A DNA stretch of 64,000 nucleotides from positions 556,501-620,500 of the forward strand of contig NZ_CP126101.1 of assembly GCF_030123245.1 (NCBI RefSeq), written 5' to 3'. The position numbers and the translations under genes are program-made. Positions 56,279 to 64,000 of the stretch are shown here, in pieces (positions within the stretch are counted from its first letter, which is position 1; every line of letters begins with the position of its first letter). The stretch comes from Lysinibacillus pakistanensis (GTDB lineage: Bacteria > Bacillota > Bacilli > Bacillales_A > Planococcaceae). Below the pieces are notes generated by a model that was not told the origin of the DNA, made no database searches, and saw nothing but the letters and a program-made list of their open reading frames with translations.

Positions 56279-56397
56279 AGCTTACATTTTAGTAAGCTAG
56301 GACACTTGGTTCCGCGAATAGTGATGAGCGCTATGCGGCATTTGAACAACCCAAACCCAAGCCAAATGCCCCATGATGCTCATCCATTTCGCGAACC
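56279..56397. other. Structured intergenic DNA: small hairpin plus long imperfect foldback
   Basis: AGCTTAC / GTAAGCT (56279-56298) is followed by a roughly 90-base foldback (56308-56397). In it, GGTT, CGCGAA, GATGAGC and GCATTTG on the left arm pair with CAAATGC, GCTCATC, TTCGCG and AACC on the right, interrupted by small internal loops, with an AC-rich apical loop. It may be a regulatory RNA or a decayed mobile element; no gene is evident. Confidence 0.5.
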
Positions 56398-56404
56398 ATA
56401 AATA

Positions 56405-56461
56405 AGAAAAGCTTTCTGTTCCCACGGACACGTCTCCGGGGAAGAGAAAGCTTTTCTTTTT
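56405..56461. terminator. Bidirectional terminator between ywhD region and pbpG
   Basis: A 13-bp stem AGAAAAGCTTTCT / AGAAAGCTTTTCT, a 27-base loop and a T-run on the right. Confidence 0.8.
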
Positions 56462-56539
56462 CGTATATGTCTAAATTACTTTGTCGAGAGCCTTCATTGA
56501 TTAGAACGTCTAGGAACATAGAAGGTTCCCGATGATCCG

Positions 56540-58594
56540 CTAATTTTTAAAAATGGAGAACGGGAGCATATTCCAGAATTCCCCCCATGTATTAGTATCG
56601 AGAATATCGAAATTTGTGCATTTTTCGGTAGGTACATCCTTTGCATCTAAATATACGAGCCGTTGTTTAGGACAGGCATCAGTAGCAAGCTTACCAGTTT
56701 CAATATCGACTACTACACCTTTCACATTTTTAGGTTTTACGAAATCTTCGTTCTTTGTGCCTTTATTAACATTCTCCATAAAATCAATCCATATTTTCTT
56801 TGTAGCAGCAGTATCTTCTTTTGTTGTTAGGTTTTTGCCTTGATCATAGCCATTCCAGACACCAGCAGTTAAGCTAGGTGTAAATCCAATGAGCCATTGA
56901 TCGCTATTTGTAGAGCCTGATTTTGCAGCATACGTATGTGTCATACGAGAGCGAATACTTATTCCAGTAGCAGGAGAGTAGTCGCTAAAGACAGGATCGA
57001 ATATACCTGTCATCATTTCTGTTAAAATATACGTATTTTCTTTTGAGAGCACTGTTTCAGACTTAGCATTTACCTCTTTATTTTCATAGATGACGTCACC
57101 ATGAGCATTTTTAATTGAAACAATAGTAGTTGGTAATGTTTTTTGTCCCTGCGATGCCAGAATATTATAGGCATTTGTCATTTCATATAAAGTGGTTTCC
57201 GCCGTTCCGAGTGCAATCGATAAATTGTCCTTTGCACCGATGTTGACGTTGAAGCGTTTAGCCATATCGTGAAATGGTTTAAATCCTATTTCCTCTAATG
57301 TTTTTACGGCATAGATATTATCAGAGATTGCGATAGCCTGTGCCATCGACATATCATGAGTTGCAAACTCACCATTTACATTTTTAGGAGAATAGGTTCC
57401 TCGTCCATTATCATAAGTAAAGGTTGTTTCACCTACATCCAAAAATGTTAATGGATTATAGCCATTCTCTAAGGCAGCTGCATATAAAATAGGCTTAATA
57501 GTTGAACCTGGCTGACGTTTTGCCTGTGTAACCCTATTAAATGAGCTAGCTGCATAATCACGACCTCCAACTAGTGCCGTAACAGCTCCAGTTTTGGATT
57601 CCATGCTGACAAATGAGGCTTGCAGATCATTTGCTGGCAGATTCTTAGCTACAGCTTCCTCTGCGGCCTTTTGGTGTCCAGGATCCAAAGTTGTTTGAAT
57701 CGTCCAGCCACCTTCGCTAATATCAAGATTTTTGGACTTCAGAATATCGCTAGCCTCTTGCCATGCTACGTCAAGAAAATATGGTGCAACAGATTTTGTT
57801 GCTACCCAGCTATCGTTTTTTAAAACAAGCTGTTCACTTTCTGCACGTGTTTTTTCATCTTGTGTAATAGCGCCTTGATCTGCCATTAGTTTTAAAATAA
57901 CATGCTGGCGATTTGTTGCTTTTTCTAAATTAGCAATAGGAGAATAGATGCTTGGCCCTTTAGGTACTCCCGTTAACATTGCTGCCTCTGCTAATGTTAA
58001 ATCACTTGCAGATTTACCAAAATAAAAGCGACTAGCTGCTTCTACGCCGTACATTCCGTGTCCGTAATAGACAGTATTTAAGTAGCCCTCCAATATTTCA
58101 TCCTTATCATAAAAAACTTCTAATCTATAAGCATACAGTGCCTCGTTTAATTTTCGCGTCCAAGACTTTTCATGTGAAAGATATAGATTGCGAGCATATT
58201 GTTGTGTAATTGTACTAGCTCCTTGAACCTTACTGCCAGCTTTAAGATCGATTAACACTGCACCAGCGATTCGGGAAAAATCAAAACCGCTATGCTTATA
58301 GAAATCTTTATCCTCAACAGAAACGACTGCTGTTTTTAAGTACGGTGACATTTCATCAAGACTAACCCAATAGCGTCGTTCATTCGTAAAGTGATCCCCA
58401 ATTTGGTTCTCATTTTCATCTAAGAAAATAGAGGCCTTTGGTACGGTTAAAGGGGGAGCTCCAGCTACTTGTACATAAACGCGTAGAGCTATGAATGCTA
58501 CTACAATTGCAGATGTAAAGGCGATAAAAAGGGTCAATGTTTTACGTGTACGCTTCGCACGTTTTTGTTTACGTTGATAGCTTTTTCTCTTCAT
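56540..58594 (-). CDS. pbpG: Class A penicillin-binding protein PbpG-like
   Basis: Bifunctional peptidoglycan synthase, 684 residues. Basic cytoplasmic tail (KRKSYQRKQKRAKRTRK), one membrane helix (about 22-44), glycosyltransferase domain with VVSVEDKDFYKHSGFD near 90 and STITQQYARNLYLSHEKSW near 127, then the transpeptidase with SxxK QPGSTIKP near 363, SDN near 425 and KSG(S)T near 560. In B. subtilis the homologue beside speB (YwhE) acts in sporulation. Confidence 0.92.
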   Translation of the reverse strand: MKRKSYQRKQKRAKRTRKTLTLFIAFTSAIVVAFIALRVYVQVAGAPPLTVPKASIFLDENENQIGDHFTNERRYWVSLDEMSPYLKTAVVSVEDKDFYKHSGFDFSRIAGAVLIDLKAGSKVQGASTITQQYARNLYLSHEKSWTRKLNEALYAYRLEVFYDKDEILEGYLNTVYYGHGMYGVEAASRFYFGKSASDLTLAEAAMLTGVPKGPSIYSPIANLEKATNRQHVILKLMADQGAITQDEKTRAESEQLVLKNDSWVATKSVAPYFLDVAWQEASDILKSKNLDISEGGWTIQTTLDPGHQKAAEEAVAKNLPANDLQASFVSMESKTGAVTALVGGRDYAASSFNRVTQAKRQPGSTIKPILYAAALENGYNPLTFLDVGETTFTYDNGRGTYSPKNVNGEFATHDMSMAQAIAISDNIYAVKTLEEIGFKPFHDMAKRFNVNIGAKDNLSIALGTAETTLYEMTNAYNILASQGQKTLPTTIVSIKNAHGDVIYENKEVNAKSETVLSKENTYILTEMMTGIFDPVFSDYSPATGISIRSRMTHTYAAKSGSTNSDQWLIGFTPSLTAGVWNGYDQGKNLTTKEDTAATKKIWIDFMENVNKGTKNEDFVKPKNVKGVVVDIETGKLATDACPKQRLVYLDAKDVPTEKCTNFDILDTNTWGEFWNMLPFSIFKN

Positions 58595-59074
58595 CCGACT
58601 TCACCTCGTTTTCTCACACTTAGCTATAGTATGTGTCTGAACATTTATCTTTAATCGAAATTCTAGGTAAAAACTATTGCACTTTATTCAAAAACATCTA
58701 TACTTTTTTTGTACTGTTTGAAATGCTAGCATTCGACAAGAGAAGTACACTTTGTAGATTTTAATCGAATTTTGCTAGACGTTCCAATAAAGTATACGAG
58801 GATTGCGGGATAGAGGTTTCATTACAATCCTGTAAGCCCTTTAGAGCAGTGACAAATCAATTTCTCCATGGCGTAATTGTAGCTGTCACGCAGATAAACA
58901 ATGTTTTGGATTTTGAATGGTGTCTAGATCTGTTCAAGGGTTGACACGGTGCTGATCCTAGAGGCATATCTTCATTCCGTTGGTGTGAGGCACCCGTGAA
59001 AGGGGATCCTTTCTAAATGAAGATAGAAATGAATGAAATTGAGATAATATCTAAAAAAAGTGGAGGGTAAGTAG
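58595..59074. other. pbpG-speB divergent intergenic region
   Basis: 480 bases without a gene. The left half carries the pbpG promoter region (not confidently placed); the right half is repeat copy E. No speE (spermidine synthase) lies here, though it precedes speB in B. subtilis. Confidence 0.5.
58856..59025 (-). repeat. Modular foldback repeat, copy E (degraded, inverted)
   Basis: On the plus strand it starts ATCAATTTCTCCATGGCGTA, the complement of the module 3 end, then GGATTTTGAAT, and ends with a shortened module 1 bounded by TATCTTCATT / AATGAAGATA (58967-59025). Sequence between is diverged. Located 50 bases before speB. Confidence 0.7.
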
Positions 59075-59947
59075 ATGAGATTTGATGAGGCTTATTCAGG
59101 AAATGTTTTTATAAAAAGTCATCCTACCTATGAGGATGCACAGGCAGTCATTTATGGGATGCCAATGGATTGGACTGTAAGTTATCGTCCAGGGTCACGT
59201 TTTGGTCCACAGCGTATTCGCGAAGTATCGATTGGTTTAGAGGAATACAGCCCATATTTAGACCGTGAGTTAGATGAGGTAAAATATTTTGATGCAGGTG
59301 ATATTCCGCTTCCATTCGGCAATGCGCAGCGTTCATTAGATGAAATTGAAAAGTTTATTGAAAAGCTATTAGCAGACGGTAAGATTCCGGTTGGCATGGG
59401 GGGAGAGCATTTAGTGTCTTGGCCTGTGATGAAGGCTGTTTCTGCAAAATATGATGACCTAGCTATTATCCATTTCGATGCACACACAGATTTACGTGTA
59501 GAATATGAAGGAGAGCCTCTTTCTCACTCAACGCCTATTCGTAAAATTGCTGAGCATATAGGTCCAAAAAATGTCTATTCATTTGGAATTCGTTCTGGTA
59601 TGAAGGAAGAGTTTGAATGGGCAAAGGAAAACGGTATGCATATTTCAAAATTTGAAGTACTAGAGCCATTAAAAGAGGTATTACCTTCTTTAGTAGGTCG
59701 TAATGTTTACGTAACGATTGATATTGATGTTCTAGATCCAGCACATGCACCAGGCACTGGCACTGTAGATTGCGGGGGGATTACTTCAAAAGAATTACTA
59801 GCCTCAATTCATGCAATTGCAGCAAGTGGTGTAAAGGTAGTGGGCTTTGACCTTGTAGAAGTTGCACCTATATATGATCCATCAGAAATGACAGCAAATA
59901 CAGCTTCTAAATTGCTAAGAGAAATGATTCTAGGCTGGGTAAAATAA
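59075..59947 (+). CDS. speB: Agmatinase SpeB
   Basis: Manganese ureohydrolase (290 residues) that splits agmatine to putrescine and urea. Seen: GGEHLVSWPVMK near residue 109, IHFDAHTDLRVEYEGE near 132, and TIDIDVLDPAHAPGTGTVDC near 213, the metal-ligand motifs. Strong GTGGAGGG site. The last 54 bases of the gene region are repeated 104 bases downstream. Confidence 0.94.
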   Translation: MRFDEAYSGNVFIKSHPTYEDAQAVIYGMPMDWTVSYRPGSRFGPQRIREVSIGLEEYSPYLDRELDEVKYFDAGDIPLPFGNAQRSLDEIEKFIEKLLADGKIPVGMGGEHLVSWPVMKAVSAKYDDLAIIHFDAHTDLRVEYEGEPLSHSTPIRKIAEHIGPKNVYSFGIRSGMKEEFEWAKENGMHISKFEVLEPLKEVLPSLVGRNVYVTIDIDVLDPAHAPGTGTVDCGGITSKELLASIHAIAASGVKVVGFDLVEVAPIYDPSEMTANTASKLLREMILGWVK

Positions 59948-59997
59948 GACCAGAAACACTAAATAATACATTCTGCGACGAAAGTGAAACGTCAGTC

Positions 59998-60051
59998 GCA
60001 AACACAGCTTCTAAATTGCTAAGAGAAATGATTCTGGGCTGGGTAAAATAA
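59998..60051 (+). repeat. Duplicated 3' end of speB
   Basis: 54 bases identical to 59894-59947 at 52 positions, including the stop codon. Begins GCAAACACAGCTTCTAAATT. A relic of a local duplication; it does not extend an open frame. Confidence 0.93.
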
Positions 60052-60086
60052 TACGGGCTTTGTATATGTTGATATAAAGCGGTTGG

Positions 60087-60119
60087 AGTGGGGTTTAGCA
60101 ATGAGCTAGCCCCACTTTT
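60087..60119 (+). terminator. Terminator of speB
   Basis: Stem AGTGGGG / CCCCACT followed by T, after the duplicated gene end. Confidence 0.8.
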
Positions 60120-60264
60120 TCGCTTTGTTCTATCTTAGGGGGGAGGAAGCTCGTCAATGCTCTTTTCAAGCTTCTGCAAGTTCATTTGATAGATACTTAT
60201 TATTCTAAAAGGAAGATGCTATCCTAATACATTGGACAGCATTTCGATATTTTGTAAAGTTCTA

Positions 60265-60981
60265 TTAAGGGTTCGTCGACCAAAGTCCAGCATGTTTTAA
60301 TACAACGCGTGGATGAAGTTTTAGCTGTGCAACCATTAAATCTGCTAAATCTTCTGCTTGCATCACTTTTTCGGGATTACCGTCTGTTAAGTTAAGCTCA
60401 ACCGCCATATCCGTAGCAACTGTACTTGGCGTTAATGTTGTAACGCGAATGTTTTTCTTACGTACTTCAAGCATTAATGATTCACTTAGTCCGATAACCG
60501 CAGCTTTTGAAGCCGAGTATGCGCTTGTAATCGGTGCACCTTTTTGACCAGCTGTTGATGAGATATTAATGATGTCGCCAGTGTTGCGCTCTAACATTTC
60601 CGGTAAGACAGCGCGTGTTGTGTAGTACACACCTTTTACGTTAACATCGATAATATTTGTCCATTCTTCAGGCGTTAAGTCCATGAAGTTACCGAATTTT
60701 GAAATGCCGGCGTTGTTTACTAAAATGTCGATAGCGCCAAGCTCTTCGCGAATAGATTCAACGGCTGCGGTGATAGAGTCTAAATCCGCTACATTTGCCG
60801 CGGCGATTGCTACCTTCACATCATACTGTTTAAGTTCCTCCGCTACTTGTTGTAAATTTTCAAGAGTACGTCCAACAAGACCTACGTGAATACCTTCTTG
60901 TGCAAAAGCTACTGCTGTTGCACGTCCGATTCCACGTCCAGCTCCTGTAATTAACGCCACTTTTCCTGCGATTGTTTGCAT
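60265..60981 (-). CDS. Short-chain dehydrogenase/reductase (3-oxoacyl reductase-like)
   Basis: NAD(P)-dependent classical SDR (238 residues): [15 protein letters not shown] near residue 13, [10 protein letters not shown] near 88, catalytic YSASKAA near 151. Fatty-acid or ketone reductase class; substrate unknown. The start is ATG 60981 after GAAGGAG, not the longer frame to 61059. Divergent from a broken HxlR regulator gene that may once have controlled it. Confidence 0.88.
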   Translation of the reverse strand: MQTIAGKVALITGAGRGIGRATAVAFAQEGIHVGLVGRTLENLQQVAEELKQYDVKVAIAAANVADLDSITAAVESIREELGAIDILVNNAGISKFGNFMDLTPEEWTNIIDVNVKGVYYTTRAVLPEMLERNTGDIINISSTAGQKGAPITSAYSASKAAVIGLSESLMLEVRKKNIRVTTLTPSTVATDMAVELNLTDGNPEKVMQAEDLADLMVAQLKLHPRVVLKHAGLWSTNP

Positions 60982-61146
60982 GTTTTTCGCTCCTTCGGTT
61001 GAGATAATTTTATTTAGACGAAAAAATAGATTAAGATTTGTCTTTAAGACTATCCTCATTTTACTACGGTTTTATACATTGGGAAGAGTGCACTTTTTGG
61101 TGCGGAGGTTACTAAAAGTTACTTATATGAAAAGGGAGTTAGCTCT

Positions 61147-61531
61147 ATGTCAGATAAATTAAGAGAAGAGATAAAAGGAAGAATAGTAAATAACGATTAC
61201 CATTGTGAAAAAGAACTTACCTTATCAATTATTAGTGGGAAATGGAAAGTTGTTATTTTGTGGCATTTAGGTGTAGAAGGACCTCATCGCTTCAGCGAGC
61301 TTCAAAGACTTTTTCCGAAAATATCTCATAAGATATTAACAAACCAATTACGTGAACTGATGGAAGATGGGATTGTTCATCGAGAAGTGTTTCCAGAAGT
61401 TCCTCCAAAAGTCGAATATTCCATGACTGAACTTAGGGATGACGTTATTACCGATCGTTGAGATGATGTATGAATGGGGAAAAAAGAGAATTGATCAAAT
61501 TAAACAAGAAAGCAATAATGGGGTCATTTAG
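61147..61531 (+). pseudogene. HxlR-family regulator with a frameshift near its 3' end
   Basis: A winged-helix regulator: [20 protein letters not shown] near residue 20, [20 protein letters not shown], then [13 protein letters not shown]. The frame then stops at 61461. Removing one A at 61450 restores [20 protein letters not shown] to the natural stop at 61529-61531, matching the usual HxlR tail. The DNA-binding part is intact, but the dimerisation helix is lost unless the extra base is a sequencing error. Confidence 0.82.
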
Positions 61532-61670
61532 GATAATTTAAATTATCAGTGCTGTTTTTAAACAATTTTATTATAGCTGATAGATGGGTGCTTTATTTCT
61601 ATACACAAGCCGATTAAGATGGTAGAACTTTCCGTAACTTTTATCGTCTTTTGGTAAAAGGGGTGAGCTT

Positions 61671-61865
61671 ATGGGAGTTTGGTATTTCTTAATCTTATTT
61701 GTAGGGCTGTTTTTCGTATTTAAAGGACTATTTATGAAAAAGCAATCTTTGTTAATAAAGAAAATTAGTATTGTATTTGTAGGATTATTATGTATTTCAT
61801 TCTCAATATTTATGTTTTCAACAGGAAGTGCAGAAATAATTTCTGATTTGCTAAATTTGGAATAA
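61671..61865 (+). CDS. Small membrane protein (64 residues)
   Basis: Two hydrophobic helices (GVWYFLILFVGLFFVFKGLF and SIVFVGLLCISFSIFMF) with a KKQSLLIKK loop. AAAGGGGTGAGC before ATG and a strong terminator after. No family recognised. Confidence 0.6.
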   Translation: MGVWYFLILFVGLFFVFKGLFMKKQSLLIKKISIVFVGLLCISFSIFMFSTGSAEIISDLLNLE

Positions 61866-61888
61866 AGAATTATGTTAATAGAACCAAT

Positions 61889-61945
61889 GTGGGGCTAAAA
61901 GTGGGGAAGTGTAGTGAGCTTACTTTTAGCCCCACTTGCTTTTTC
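61889..61945 (+). terminator. Terminator after the 64-residue gene
   Basis: A 14-bp perfect stem GTGGGGCTAAAAGT / ACTTTTAGCCCCAC followed by a T-rich run. Confidence 0.85.
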
Positions 61946-62051
61946 ATTCTAGGCATCCATAGCTATTGGGAGTTTACGGACTTTCTTGGGAAAACAAGGC
62001 TCATTTACAAAGTGAGCTTTTTTATTTATTTGGAAATTTTTGAATACCTTA

Positions 62052-62102
62052 TTGACATTGGAAGGAAAATATTGTTACATTATAGGTAACTGATGTTACC
62101 TA
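62052..62102 (+). promoter_or_regulatory. Promoter and palindromic operator of the TetR/CcdC unit
   Basis: -35 TTGACA (62052-62057), 18-base spacer, -10 TACATT (62076-62081), then the perfect palindrome TAGGTAAC-TGAT-GTTACCTA (62083-62102) at the start region; probably bound by the TetR protein encoded directly downstream. Confidence 0.68.
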
Positions 62103-62122
62103 TTAAGAGGGGGCAAATTTTT

Positions 62123-62692
62123 TTGGCACCAAAAGAGCGGTTTACAGAGGAAATTTTAATGGATTGTGCTTTTGAAATGGCTAGGAAGAGTGGGATTGAT
62201 AGTGTTAATGCAAGAGATTTAGCGAAAGAGTTAGGTTGTTCGACAAAGCCCATATTTCGATTATTCTCGAGTATGGACGATTTGAAGTATGCAATATATG
62301 AAAGGGCTGGCAATCTTTATAATGAAAGAATGGCTCAGGGTTTGCAAGAAAGTTCTTTTTTAGGAATGGGGTTAGCTTATATTAACTTTGCTCGCGACGA
62401 AAAAAAGTTATTTGAGCTGTTATTCCTATCCAATAAATATAAAATCTCAAGCTTTTCAGAGTTAATAAATGACGTAGAAAACCAAGGGATTGTAGCGCTA
62501 ATTTCTAAATTAACGGGATTAACTCAAACCGCTGCTAGATCTCTATTTATAGATATATGGTTAACTACGCATGGTATTGCGACTATGTGTGCGACGAATA
62601 CTTGCGATTTAGATGGCTCGGAAATTGAGGGTATTTTAAAAGATGTTTATGAAGGTGTTAAACAAAAATTGTTCGATGGAGAGAATAAATGA
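62123..62692 (+). CDS. TetR/AcrR-family regulator
   Basis: A 189-residue regulator with HTH SVNARDLAKELGCSTKPIFR near residue 28 and a C-terminal ligand domain. The start is TTG 62123, 9 bases after AAGAGGGGG; the ATG at 62093 lies within the operator palindrome. It likely represses itself and the membrane gene that follows. Confidence 0.85.
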   Translation: MAPKERFTEEILMDCAFEMARKSGIDSVNARDLAKELGCSTKPIFRLFSSMDDLKYAIYERAGNLYNERMAQGLQESSFLGMGLAYINFARDEKKLFELLFLSNKYKISSFSELINDVENQGIVALISKLTGLTQTAARSLFIDIWLTTHGIATMCATNTCDLDGSEIEGILKDVYEGVKQKLFDGENK

Positions 62693-62738
62693 AAATGAAA
62701 AATTATTTTTTATACAATAATATTTCAGGGAGGTTTTT

Positions 62739-63221
62739 ATGCAAACTGTAATACCAGCTACATCTATGTTTATAATTATTGGGTTGTTCATTTTAATTCG
62801 TAGAATCCGTTCTATGTACAAACCAACCAAAGGGAGAGGAGGGCGAATAATTCTTCCTCTTCTATTTTTAACACCTGGATTATCATTTTTTCTAAACGCT
62901 TCTGGGCACGTCACATACCTTCAATTATCTATAGCAATTTTTTTAGGAGTGGGTTTTTCTATTCCTCTTATTTTATGGTCAGATTATGAAATACGAAATG
63001 ATGGTTTAATTTATGCGAAGAAAAGTCCTGCTTTTATAATTACTTTTGCCATTATGATTGCTTTACGTTATTATTTTCGACAACATATTTCGACTATCGA
63101 ACCAGGTACACTCAATATGCTAATTTTCTTACTTGTTATTTGTTATTTAATTCCTTGGAGAATAGCTTGCTATATAAAATATAAAAAGGTTCTTAAACTT
63201 AAAAATACAGTCAGCTTGTAG
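62739..63221 (+). CDS. CcdC/DUF1453-family membrane protein
   Basis: A 160-residue protein with four or five helices. The family pattern appears as IRRIRSMYKPTKGRGGRIIL near residue 21, SDYEIRNDGLIYAKKSPAFI near 85 and RYYFRQHIST. Function unknown. Start after AGGGAGG, 46 bases behind the TetR gene, so probably co-transcribed. Confidence 0.75.
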   Translation: MQTVIPATSMFIIIGLFILIRRIRSMYKPTKGRGGRIILPLLFLTPGLSFFLNASGHVTYLQLSIAIFLGVGFSIPLILWSDYEIRNDGLIYAKKSPAFIITFAIMIALRYYFRQHISTIEPGTLNMLIFLLVICYLIPWRIACYIKYKKVLKLKNTVSL

Positions 63222-63244
63222 AACTTCGTATATCTACACCCTAA

Positions 63245-63352
63245 AAACATAAGTTTGAAGGTAATGATGGGTTAATTACAGGGAATATTGGAGATATGGT
63301 TGGTACTGTCAATAATGAAACATATAAAGAGATGAATATAAAATTAAAATAA
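63245..63352 (+). pseudogene. Possible remnant of a lost gene
   Basis: 35 open codons ending in TAA read KFEGNDGLITGNIGDMVGTV then NNETYKEMNIKLK. Protein-like composition without a start codon; the family is not recognised. Confidence 0.28.
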
Positions 63353-63436
63353 AATTCAATGATGAACAAGATGTTATAAGATTGCAGTTATTGAAATAAC
63401 GAGTACTTTAATTAAATATTCGATTTACGAAATACC

Positions 63437-63498
63437 AAACATAAAAACAGGGTTGATTCTACACATTTGTAGATTAACTTTGTTTTTATGTTTTAACA
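63437..63498 (+). terminator. Long AT-rich terminator-like hairpin
   Basis: Arms AAACATAAAAACA and TGTTTTTATGTTT with an inner TTGATTCTACA / TTGTAGATTAA pairing. Confidence 0.75.
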
Positions 63499-63566
63499 GC
63501 AACAATATTTTAGAAAACAGCCTTAACAAAAGAGGAAGACACCACCTTAGATTTTTATTACGAATA

Positions 63567-63610
63567 ACATCAAAAGCGGCTACTCATTAATTTGAGTGGA
63601 TGTTTTTTTA
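63567..63610 (+). terminator. Terminator-like hairpin
   Basis: ACATC...ACTCA / TGAGT..GGATGT followed by a run of T. Confidence 0.65.
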
Positions 63611-63710
63611 GTTCTCATATAAAGATGAACTACCTTATGTTTTTCAGCATGAATTGAATTGTAATAATTTGTGGAAATGGGAATCTGATTGGATATACTT
63701 GACTTCTATC

Positions 63711-63740
63711 TTGAAAAAACATGAGGATTCATCCTATAAT
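63711..63740 (+). promoter_or_regulatory. ywiB promoter
   Basis: TTGAAA (63711-63716) and TATAAT (63735-63740) with an 18-base spacer, about 40 bases before the start codon. Confidence 0.7.
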
Positions 63741-63780
63741 AAATAGGTTATAGGAAAAACAATAAAAGGGAGCGTCCATA

Positions 63781-64000
63781 ATGGCGAACGAAGTAAGATC
63801 GCAGGTGAACATTAAGCTCATTTCTACGATTCGGCCTATTGATGGGGAGTCTGAAAGTTATGAAATGTGGCTGACAGGGCAGCTACTTGAAAAAGCAGGA
63901 AGCATCTATTTGAAATATGAAGAGGTGCAGGAGGATAAAACCATCCGCACAACTATGAAGCTAGGTAATGAACAGGCATTAATTATGCGTACTGGAGCAG
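63781..64000 (+). CDS. ywiB: YwiB family protein (DUF1934), 5' part
   Basis: The first 73 codons of a small beta-barrel-like protein; the rest lies beyond the right edge. Begins MANEVRSQVNIKLISTIRPI and continues with YEMWLTGQLLEKAGSIYLKY and MKLGNEQALIMRTGA, as in the DUF1934/YwiB family. Function unknown. AAGGGAGCG before ATG. Confidence 0.8.
   Translation, partial: MANEVRSQVNIKLISTIRPIDGESESYEMWLTGQLLEKAGSIYLKYEEVQEDKTIRTTMKLGNEQALIMRTGA

Larger units (their letters stand above)
63222..63780. other. Intergenic region before ywiB
   Basis: About 560 bases holding a possible gene relic (63245-63352), two terminator-like hairpins (63437-63498 and 63567-63610) and the ywiB promoter. No intact gene seen. 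Confidence 0.5.

Noticed and set aside
61889..62089. 66-codon open frame after the small membrane gene
   Set aside because: It begins inside the strong terminator hairpin and runs into the TetR promoter; composition is not protein-like.

Overview
The window is a low-GC Firmicute chromosome segment, most likely Lysinibacillus or a close spore-forming Bacillaceae relative. This rests on the AT-rich base composition, strong Shine-Dalgarno sites with frequent TTG/GTG starts, spore genes (gerQ, cwlJ, rsfA), bacillithiol genes (bshB2, yojF), S-box, T-box and preQ1 leaders, and gene content that follows the B. subtilis ywd-ywf-ywh-ywi region in its right half. I recognise no tRNA, rRNA, CRISPR array, prophage or transposase gene. 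Gene names come from reading translations by eye; no database search was run.

Left part (1-23 kb). A SAM-I riboswitch and sigma-A promoter at 5.5-5.7 kb head a leftward metQ-metN-metI methionine uptake operon. The operon runs on without a visible break into a crotonase-family enzyme, an FMN 2-hydroxy-acid oxidase and a CaiB-type CoA-transferase cut by the window edge. Next come a PPC/DUF296 protein and the divergent methionine-salvage pair mtnE and mtnU. An unusual GC-rich 21-bp tandem array of about 37 copies (8.7-9.5 kb) follows. Then a PucR regulator lies divergent from a permease, mmsA and omega-aminotransferase operon, probably for beta-alanine or a similar omega-amino acid. After these are a RodA/FtsW protein with a tiny downstream membrane peptide, a chemoreceptor, an SDR-type threonine dehydrogenase and an acyl-CoA ligase.

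Middle (22-35 kb). An orphan trpB is controlled by a tryptophan T-box, with a CodY-like box inside its promoter. queT sits behind a preQ1 riboswitch. A self-contained ABC exporter/TetR operon has a 34-bp perfect palindrome at its promoter. An ABC importer operon (lipoprotein, permease, ATPase) has a repeat element inside it. NERD, ilvA, TerC and bshB2/yojF follow.

Right part (36-64 kb). Housekeeping and sporulation genes follow B. subtilis order: pdxK, ung, ywdI, ywdK, gerQ/cwlJ, hemQ, lipL, rsfA, ywfO, ywhB, ywhD, pbpG, speB and ywiB. Insertions include a roughly 1,955-residue sortase-anchored surface protein with seven paired-cysteine repeats and a neighbouring sortase, two tandem small membrane proteins, and a TetR/CcdC pair. 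A divergent SDR/HxlR pair has a frameshifted regulator.

Across the window five copies of a modular, hairpin-rich intergenic repeat (29.2, 39.1, 42.7, 55.2 and 58.9 kb) form the most unusual dispersed signal.
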